Below, piece after piece: positions 1 to 5,395 of a DNA stretch of 6,165 nucleotides; positions within the stretch are counted from its first letter, which is position 1; every line of letters begins with the position of its first letter. Under the pieces are notes generated by a model. That model had not been told where the DNA came from. It did not search any database and saw only the letters and a program-made list of their open reading frames with translations. A program made the position numbers and the translations under genes. The stretch covers positions 1 through 6,165 of the forward strand of contig CALEPD010000061.1 of NCBI GenBank assembly GCA_937910265.1, read 5' to 3'. Source of the stretch: an uncultured Bacteroidales bacterium. GTDB taxonomy: Bacteria > Bacteroidota > Bacteroidia > Bacteroidales > P3.

Positions 1-841
1 CGAGCTGCTCGATTTCCTCCTTGCTCATAAGGGTGAATATGCGGATGTATCTGGACGTGTCGACATCAGAACAATTGAGCCAAAACTGATAAAACTTATA
101 GGGTGAGGTTTTGGCTGGGTCGAGCCAAACGTTACCGCCTTCGGTTTTACCGAACTTGGTACCATCGGCCTTGGTAATAAGCGGACAGGTCAAGGCGAAA
201 GCCTCACCACCCTCCATACGGCGAATGAGCTCAGTTCCAGTGGTAATGTTGCCCCACTGGTCGGAACCGCCCATTTGCAAACGGCAGCCCTTCGATCGGT
301 AGAGAGTCAAAAAATCGTAACCTTGAAGGAGCTGATAACTGAATTCGGTAAAGGAAATGCCTGACTCCATACGTTTCTTGACAGAGTCTTTTGTCATCAT
401 ATAATTAACCGTAATATGCTTGCCCACATCGCGGATAAAATCCAAAAACAGATAATCCTTCATCCATTCGTAATTATTCAGGATTTCGGCACCGGTTTCA
501 GTGGTATTGAAGTCGAGGAACTTGGACAACTGCTGGCGGATGCAATCGACATTATGTTGAATTTCATCAATGGTCAAAAGCTTACGTTCTGCGGCCTTGA
601 AGGAAGGGTCACCTATCATACCCGTTGCGCCGCCAACGACTGCCAAAGGTTTGTGACCTGCCATTTGAAGGTGTTTTAGCAACATTATAGAGACCAAATG
701 TCCGATGTGGAGAGAGTCGGCTGTAGGGTCAATGCCCACATAAGCCGTAGTTATTTCCTTATTAAGTTGCTCTTCAGTACCCGGCATGATATCATGAATC
801 ATGCCACGCCATTGGAGTTCTTGAACTAAATTTTTATTCAT
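1..841 (-). CDS. tyrS: Tyrosyl-tRNA synthetase (partial, C-terminus outside window)
   Basis: This enzyme charges tRNA-Tyr with tyrosine using ATP, in the cytoplasm. The reading frame starts at ATG 841-839 and runs 280 codons off the left edge. Reading the minus strand gives MNKNLVQELQWRGMIHDIMP, the usual class Ib TyrRS opening. The nucleotide-binding HIGH motif is H45-I46-G47-H48, preceded by YVGIDPTADSL, where Y34 and D38 lie in the tyrosine pocket region. QMGGSDQWGNI (about 189-199) is the conserved active-site segment. KFGKT at 229-233 is the KMSKS-loop equivalent, in the form common to bacterial TyrS. Family members are about 420-430 residues, so the catalytic domain is nearly all here, while the rest of the anticodon-binding region and the C-terminal S4 RNA-binding domain are missing. 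The start is well supported because the first conserved residues follow directly. The gene lies 82 bp downstream of the T9SS gene on the same strand, but a terminator separates them. I see no clear TAnnTTTG box or T-box-like leader in the short upstream gap. Confidence 0.96.
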   Translation of the reverse strand, partial: MNKNLVQELQWRGMIHDIMPGTEEQLNKEITTAYVGIDPTADSLHIGHLVSIMLLKHLQMAGHKPLAVVGGATGMIGDPSFKAAERKLLTIDEIQHNVDCIRQQLSKFLDFNTTETGAEILNNYEWMKDYLFLDFIRDVGKHITVNYMMTKDSVKKRMESGISFTEFSYQLLQGYDFLTLYRSKGCRLQMGGSDQWGNITTGTELIRRMEGGEAFALTCPLITKADGTKFGKTEGGNVWLDPAKTSPYKFYQFWLNCSDVDTSRYIRIFTLMSKEEIEQL

Positions 842-866
842 CAGTCAACAATTCAATTATTCATAT

Positions 867-906
867 AATAAAAAAGAGGTACCATCTTGCCAGATAAGTA
901 CCTCTT
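867..906 (-). terminator. Rho-independent terminator after the T9SS-protein gene
   Basis: On the minus strand, 18 bases past the stop codon at 924-926, the sequence forms a perfect 9-bp stem: AAGAGGTAC (906-898) pairs with GTACCTCTT (882-874). The 15-nt loop can fold further through ATCT/AGAT around GGCA. The stem runs into a T-rich tract (TTTTTTATT, about 875-867), the classic intrinsic terminator layout. It closes the 924-3929 gene. On the plus strand the hairpin has only a weak T tract, so it looks mainly one-directional. It sits 33 bases before the tyrS start, so tyrS must be transcribed either by read-through or from a promoter embedded in or right beside this hairpin. Confidence 0.85.
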
Positions 907-923
907 ATTGTATCTAACTAATC

Positions 924-1169
924 TTATCTAACGATCATCTTGGTCACTGCGGATTGCTTACCAACGATAACGTTTACCAGATACATGCCACTATTCAAGT
1001 TGGAGAGATCCAAACGCTGGGAAACTGCACCTTCTTGTAAATGGCCCATGTTCTGAGTAAGAACCACCTTACCGGAAAGGTCGTAAACCTTAATCATGGC
1101 GTTGCCACCCTGATTAACGACGATATCCAAATTGGCCTGGCCAAAAGCAGGGTTGGGATATACGCTTAC
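924..1169 (-). other. T9SS type A C-terminal sorting domain (within the secreted protein)
   Basis: Residues 921-1001 of the secreted protein. The order YPNP, two short beta strands ending in KVYDLSGKVV, then LDLSNLNSGMYLVNV and a basic C-terminal end (KMIVR) matches the Por secretion-system sorting domain (TIGR04183 type). This is the strongest phylum marker in the window, since the T9SS is confined to Bacteroidota and close relatives. Confidence 0.9.
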
Positions 1170-3929
1170 GGTGTTGAGACCTTGATTTTCAACTACGGGA
1201 ATTTCGAGATAGTCGGTGGAGTCAACAATTTCGTTGAGCATGTCTGTAACATAGGTTGTATCCATGAATACACCACGGCCATAGGTACCGAAATAGATTG
1301 CATAGGGGTATTTGGTTCTTGCAAACAAGTAGTTGTCGACATTGATACCAGCATGTACTTCGTAGCGAACGATGGGGAGCTCACGGATTTGCTGTTTGAT
1401 AGCAGTAACGGGAACACCATTGAATGAGCCATGAGTTGCCCAAGTGGGGCTGGTTGCGTTTTCGGCGAAATACACACCTTCCTCAGAACCTACAAAGATG
1501 CCACCTTCGGTGTACTCGAACAAAGCAGAGTAAACCGGGCCTTCGATTGCCGCGGGAGAGATGTTGCGGATGGTGTAGTTGTCGGAGCTGGCATTTTCGA
1601 TATAAAGAACTGACGGAGCGTCGCTGTTGAACTCACCGAAAGTGACGATGATATCGTCGGAGCCATTGCGTCTGTCGACTGCGATAGAGGTGATGGGGCG
1701 GGTGAATACGACTGCGCCATTGTAGGAAATGGTGTCGTAGGTGCAAACGCGGCCATCGATATTACCGAAGTTCAACTGAGCGATGATGGACATGGTGTCG
1801 GTTGCATAGTTAACTTCATTCAAACCACGAATACGCATCAAGGTAGAGGTGCGGCTAACGGTGTCGGTAACGGAAACGAAGAGTGCATTACCGTCGTTAG
1901 ATGAGGCGAGGTAGTTGATGACCTTGCGGCTACCGGTTTCGCGGAAGATAACAGGCCAGTTCATGATTGCAGGGGTGTTTGCACCTTCGGCAACAGACCA
2001 TACCTTGCTGAAGTTCATGGGATACCAGTTCATCAAGACACCGCAGTTTTTACCAGCAGTCATATTAACGACAAACATACGGTTGATATAAGGATTCACA
2101 ACATGAAGTGTCATTCCTTCCTCGAAAATAACCTCGTTGGGGAAAGTGTAAACGATAGGGTAGTTGAAATGAGAAGCACTGGGGATATATAAAGTATCGC
2201 CCGCGAGGATGGTGTCGCCATAGGACAACATTATTTTTTCACCATTGCGAACAACATAGTTGTTTTCGGTAAGGGTGTAATGAACAGAGTCGTTGATTTG
2301 GGTGTTGTTGTCGGTTTCCCAGAGGTAAGCCTGACCCAACTCAAAACCGTCGGCAACAGCATTGGTAACGAAGTCGGAACCATAGGTCCATGTTTGGGTG
2401 TTGGTGTAGTCCTCGTAATCGCTGAAAGCACGGCCATATGAGCCATGTTCGGAAGAGACGAAGATACCACGACGTTTGTAGGGGCTAACTTGTTGGAACA
2501 TGGAAGCAGCTACGCGACCGCCATTGCCATGCCAAATAATGTTGGCGTTGTGGTTCATTGCGGTGGTGTTGTCGTACCAGGTGTTGTTGGTGTCGCCGCC
2601 ATTGTGAGCCATACGGGATTCGATAAAGGGGCAGCTGTTGTCGTAAGCACCACCAATGATGGAGCCGTCGGGGCAAACATCGATATCGTTGTATTGAACG
2701 TTGTTCAGACCACGGTTTTCGTTAACAAACATGGAGAAGTTGGCAGAGGTTGAATAGATACCACCATCGGTAGCAATGTAGTATACATACTCGCCATCTT
2801 TGCTGACAGGAAGAATCTGATGAACACCGGAGTGTACGAATACAGAATTTGAATAAACGGATGACATGTAGTTGCCGCCATTCAATTCGCCTTCAGAGTA
2901 GGAGGTTTTGTTCCACTGATAGTATGAACCCTCGACATAGCCTTGACCAACCCAAACATTGGAACCGCCGATGAAGACGCGTTTTTCGTTGGCTGGGTCA
3001 ACAGTGATGGTACCGGTGGTGTTACCGAGAGCCTCACTGGTGAAGGGAACAATGGTTGAGGTAGTCAACTGAGTCCAAGACTGCTGGCCGTTGGTGGAAA
3101 GATAGAGGGCCTGCATGACGTAGTTGGTGTCGAATACCAATGCATATACATAAGTGGGGTTGTTTTTAGACACTGCCATTTCGATACGGGGGTTGATGCC
3201 GTTGAATGCCGCATTGGAGGTTGAGATGTCGCGGGGCTGAAGGTTTGCCGCGGTCACATCGCCGATACGGTACATGCTGCCTCTTGAGGTAAAGAGGAGG
3301 GTACCGAAACCTTCCAGGATTTCAACGTCGTCGATTGCTCCTTCGAACACGAGTTCGGGCTGACTATTCCAGTCGGCATTGGTGGTGATTGCCATGCGGT
3401 AGAGACCCTCGTTGGTGCCGATGAAGAGGTACATGGTGCCGTCAATAGCTGAGGCTACCAGACGATTTACAGACTCGAAGTTAGCATTGGCTATTTGGGT
3501 GAATGTGCTAGTATTGGGATCGAAAAGGAACATGCCGCGACCTTTGGGTGCGAATGGTTCGAAATTGAAGCCTTTTTGATAATAGCTTTCACCTGTTGCG
3601 ATAATCAAAGTTCTCTCACCGGGATGTTGAACCATGCAACTGATTGGGAGTGTTACTTCTACACCATTTTCATAATAAGGAACGTAATTCCAAGTCGGAT
3701 GTTCTGCGTCTCTCATATAAAGACCGCCTGCTACTGCGCCTGCAAACAGGGTCTGTCCGGTAGGATCGCTGTGATCGGCGACTATAGAACGAACGCGACC
3801 ACCGATGTTGTCGGGACCTATTTCGACGAGATTGTTTTGGTAATTTGCCTTTGTTTGAGCTGTTGCAAAGCTTGTTCCACAAGCCAACAAGCCCACAAAT
3901 AGGCCGAGAAGTACTTTTCTACTTTTCAT
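924..3929 (-). CDS. Secreted beta-propeller-like protein with T9SS type A (Por) sorting domain
   Basis: A 1001-residue exported protein of Bacteroidota type. The N-terminus (MKSRKVLLGLFVGLLACGTS...FATA-Q) is a signal peptide with a likely signal peptidase I cut after A24. GPDNIGGRVRSI (38-49) followed by FAGAVAGGLYM (62-72) and FIGTNEGLYRM (169-179) are repeating units of the sort seen in BNR/VPS10 (sortilin)-like propellers of T9SS cargo. Similar blade ends recur later (ATDGGIYST, VGSEEGVYF, FGTYGRGVFM). The middle, roughly residues 540-660, has no such motifs and looks like a beta-rich insertion. Residues 921-1001 form the sorting domain: VSVYPNP, then IKVYDLSGKVV, LNSGMYLV and the end KMIVR. 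By family knowledge this domain directs passage through the type IX system across the outer membrane, with cleavage and anchoring or release. No catalytic motif is recognisable; a binding or surface role is only inference. Monocistronic, with its own terminator downstream and a candidate promoter upstream. The coding frame is intact. Confidence 0.9.
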   Translation of the reverse strand: MKSRKVLLGLFVGLLACGTSFATAQTKANYQNNLVEIGPDNIGGRVRSIVADHSDPTGQTLFAGAVAGGLYMRDAEHPTWNYVPYYENGVEVTLPISCMVQHPGERTLIIATGESYYQKGFNFEPFAPKGRGMFLFDPNTSTFTQIANANFESVNRLVASAIDGTMYLFIGTNEGLYRMAITTNADWNSQPELVFEGAIDDVEILEGFGTLLFTSRGSMYRIGDVTAANLQPRDISTSNAAFNGINPRIEMAVSKNNPTYVYALVFDTNYVMQALYLSTNGQQSWTQLTTSTIVPFTSEALGNTTGTITVDPANEKRVFIGGSNVWVGQGYVEGSYYQWNKTSYSEGELNGGNYMSSVYSNSVFVHSGVHQILPVSKDGEYVYYIATDGGIYSTSANFSMFVNENRGLNNVQYNDIDVCPDGSIIGGAYDNSCPFIESRMAHNGGDTNNTWYDNTTAMNHNANIIWHGNGGRVAASMFQQVSPYKRRGIFVSSEHGSYGRAFSDYEDYTNTQTWTYGSDFVTNAVADGFELGQAYLWETDNNTQINDSVHYTLTENNYVVRNGEKIMLSYGDTILAGDTLYIPSASHFNYPIVYTFPNEVIFEEGMTLHVVNPYINRMFVVNMTAGKNCGVLMNWYPMNFSKVWSVAEGANTPAIMNWPVIFRETGSRKVINYLASSNDGNALFVSVTDTVSRTSTLMRIRGLNEVNYATDTMSIIAQLNFGNIDGRVCTYDTISYNGAVVFTRPITSIAVDRRNGSDDIIVTFGEFNSDAPSVLYIENASSDNYTIRNISPAAIEGPVYSALFEYTEGGIFVGSEEGVYFAENATSPTWATHGSFNGVPVTAIKQQIRELPIVRYEVHAGINVDNYLFARTKYPYAIYFGTYGRGVFMDTTYVTDMLNEIVDSTDYLEIPVVENQGLNTVSVYPNPAFGQANLDIVVNQGGNAMIKVYDLSGKVVLTQNMGHLQEGAVSQRLDLSNLNSGMYLVNVIVGKQSAVTKMIVR

Positions 3930-3982
3930 AATATATTACTAATTAGTTAGATATTTAATTTCAAATTATAGTAAACAGGTAG

Positions 3983-3990
3983 CAAAGATA
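3983..3990 (-). promoter_or_regulatory. Candidate Bacteroidota -7 box for the T9SS-protein gene
   Basis: TATCTTTG on the minus strand (plus strand CAAAGATA) matches the Bacteroidota sigma-ABfr -7 consensus TAnnTTTG exactly. It would place the transcription start near 3976 and give a 5' UTR of about 45 nt before the ATG at 3929. I do not see a good -33 TTG at the usual distance upstream, only an A/T-rich stretch with a T-run, so the call rests on the -7 box and its position. The rest of the divergent gap (3930-4139) is very AT-rich. On the plus strand only weak resemblances (TAATTTTA near 4060-4070) could serve the MoxR gene. Confidence 0.5.
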
Positions 3991-4139
3991 CTATTTTTTT
4001 TCAGTTATCACGAGATTAATATTAAAAAAAGAAAAAATATTTTTTACACAATAATAAATAATTTTACTATGGCGTTATTAAAATCTGAAAAATAACAAAA
4101 AAACAGAAGAAAAATACAGTAAAAACCATCAAAAAAAAC

Positions 4140-5135
4140 ATGAACGAACTAATCAACATTCAGGAATTGAACGACCGAATTTCCAGAGAGAGTGCCTTTA
4201 TCGATGTTTTAACCATGGAACTGAGGAAAAACATCGTTGGCCAAAAACAAATGATAGAAAGTTTATTAATTGGACTTCTCAGCAATGGACACATTTTGCT
4301 CGAAGGTGTTCCCGGATTGGCCAAGACTCTAACTATAACAACGTTAGCAAAGTCGATTGACGCAAAATTCAGCCGTATTCAATTCACTCCCGACTTGCTT
4401 CCCGCCGACTTGATTGGAACTTTAATATACAGTCAGAAGAGTGAGAGTTTCAATGTCAAAAAAGGTCCTATTTTCTCTAATTTCGTACTGGCAGATGAAA
4501 TCAACCGTGCTCCGGCCAAGGTCCAAAGTGCGCTTCTCGAAGCGATGCAAGAGCGCCAAGTGACCATTGGAGAAAACACATACAAACTGGAGGAGCCTTT
4601 TTTGGTAATGGCGACACAGAACCCCATTGAGCAAGAGGGTACCTATCCCCTTCCCGAGGCTCAGGTTGACCGTTTTATGCTGAAGGTTGTCATCAATTAT
4701 CCGAAAAAGGATGAGGAACGCCAAATTCTGCACCAGGCAATCACTGACACACACGCCACTCAAACGCCCATACTGAAGCCGAGCGATATTATCGAAGCCC
4801 GCAAGCTTGTGAAGGAGGTCTATATGGACGAGAAGATTGAGAATTACATCACGGACATCATTTTTGCAACCAGATACCCAGACCAATATGGATTGGGCAA
4901 GTTGAACGGTATGATCAGCTACGGAGCCTCACCCCGCGGCACCATCAATATGGCTATTGCCGCCAAGTCGTATGCCTTCATCCGTCGCCGCGGATATGTG
5001 ATACCTGAAGACATCAGATCCATTGCCATGGAGGTGCTGCGTCACCGTATCGGTCTCACTTATGAAGCCGAAGCGGAAAACATCACCAGCGAAGAGATTA
5101 TCAACGAGATTCTCAACCGAGTTGACGTTCCCTAA
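4140..5135 (+). CDS. MoxR-family AAA+ ATPase
   Basis: A 331-residue cytoplasmic ATPase of the MoxR family. Such proteins act as chaperone-like partners of von Willebrand factor A proteins, often encoded alongside. Visible motifs: Walker A GVPGLAKT (56-63), with Ala where many P-loops have Gly, which is normal for MoxR; Walker B FVLADE (115-120), followed by INRAPAKVQSALLEAMQE; sensor 1 in ATQNP (N161); EAQVDRF with the arginine-finger candidate R178; and GASPRGT with sensor-2 R266 in the lid domain. Length and motif spacing are those of an intact family member. The start is preceded by an A-rich stretch (catcaaaaaaaac), as is usual in Bacteroidota, which rarely use Shine-Dalgarno sites. The gene diverges from the T9SS gene and is followed after 23 bp by a DUF58 gene, the standard order at the head of the Bat (aerotolerance-type) operon. 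I leave the symbol blank because moxR/batR-type naming varies. Confidence 0.95.
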   Translation: MNELINIQELNDRISRESAFIDVLTMELRKNIVGQKQMIESLLIGLLSNGHILLEGVPGLAKTLTITTLAKSIDAKFSRIQFTPDLLPADLIGTLIYSQKSESFNVKKGPIFSNFVLADEINRAPAKVQSALLEAMQERQVTIGENTYKLEEPFLVMATQNPIEQEGTYPLPEAQVDRFMLKVVINYPKKDEERQILHQAITDTHATQTPILKPSDIIEARKLVKEVYMDEKIENYITDIIFATRYPDQYGLGKLNGMISYGASPRGTINMAIAAKSYAFIRRRGYVIPEDIRSIAMEVLRHRIGLTYEAEAENITSEEIINEILNRVDVP

Positions 5136-5158
5136 CATGGCCACCAATTGCGACTCAC

Positions 5159-5395
5159 GTGGAAAGTAAAAATGATATATTAAAAAAAGTCCGCCGTATT
5201 GAAATCAAGGCCCGCGCCCTGTCACAGCAATTGTTCAGCGGAGAATATCACAGTGCCTTTAAGGGGCGTGGTATGGCTTTTAGCGAAGTACGTGAATACC
5301 AATATGGTGACGATATTCGGAATATCGACTGGAATGTGACAGCCCGTTTCAACACTCCATATATTAAAATATATAATAAATACTTTAAGATATAG
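5159..5395 (+). CDS. DUF58-domain protein, N-terminal fragment cut off at a junction
   Basis: From the GTG at 5159 the frame reads MESKNDILKKVRRIEIKARA, then FSGEYHSAFKGRGMAF, EVREYQYGDDIRNIDWN and TARFNTPYIK. This is the canonical start of Bacteroidota DUF58 proteins, which partner MoxR ATPases. Full-length members are about 290 residues in this group, with a vWA-like fold after this point. Here the match ends after about residue 70. The expected continuation (the V-F-E-E-E-R-E type segment, then a MIDAS-like D-x-S-x-S) is absent in all three frames, and the frame ends in unrelated residues IYNKYFKI and TAG at 5393-5395. GTG is chosen because the ATG at 5137 is out of frame and closes after ten codons, and no other in-frame ATG precedes the conserved residues. 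The 23-bp gap from moxR fits one transcript. The true gene was very probably complete; the truncation coincides with the composition break. As present here it would not give a working protein. Confidence 0.85.
   Translation: MESKNDILKKVRRIEIKARALSQQLFSGEYHSAFKGRGMAFSEVREYQYGDDIRNIDWNVTARFNTPYIKIYNKYFKI

Noticed and set aside
1041..1427. Plus-strand reading frame of 128 codons inside the T9SS gene
   Set aside because: Antisense to a well-supported 1001-codon gene, with no recognisable protein motif. The same applies to the plus-strand frames at 111-302, 416-679, 2445-2753 and 3495-3902, which shadow tyrS and the T9SS gene.
3870..3885. Possible lipobox (L-L-A-C, residues 14-17) in the T9SS protein
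   Set aside because: The pattern formally fits a lipobox, but the signal peptide continues to a good signal peptidase I site (A-T-A before Q25), and T9SS sorting-domain cargo is normally not made as a lipoprotein by this route.
3930..4139. Possible small gene or RNA in the divergent AT-rich gap
   Set aside because: The stretch is mostly A/T runs, with no convincing reading frame and no strong hairpin. It is best seen as promoter and leader sequence for the two flanking genes.
4303..4330. Defective Walker A in the MoxR ATPase (GVPGLAKT, Ala instead of the usual Gly before Lys)
   Set aside because: This form is normal in the MoxR family and is not a sign of loss of function.
4422..4886. Minus-strand reading frame of 154 codons inside the MoxR gene
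   Set aside because: It lies wholly under an intact MoxR gene with every motif in place, and its translation has no recognisable family features.
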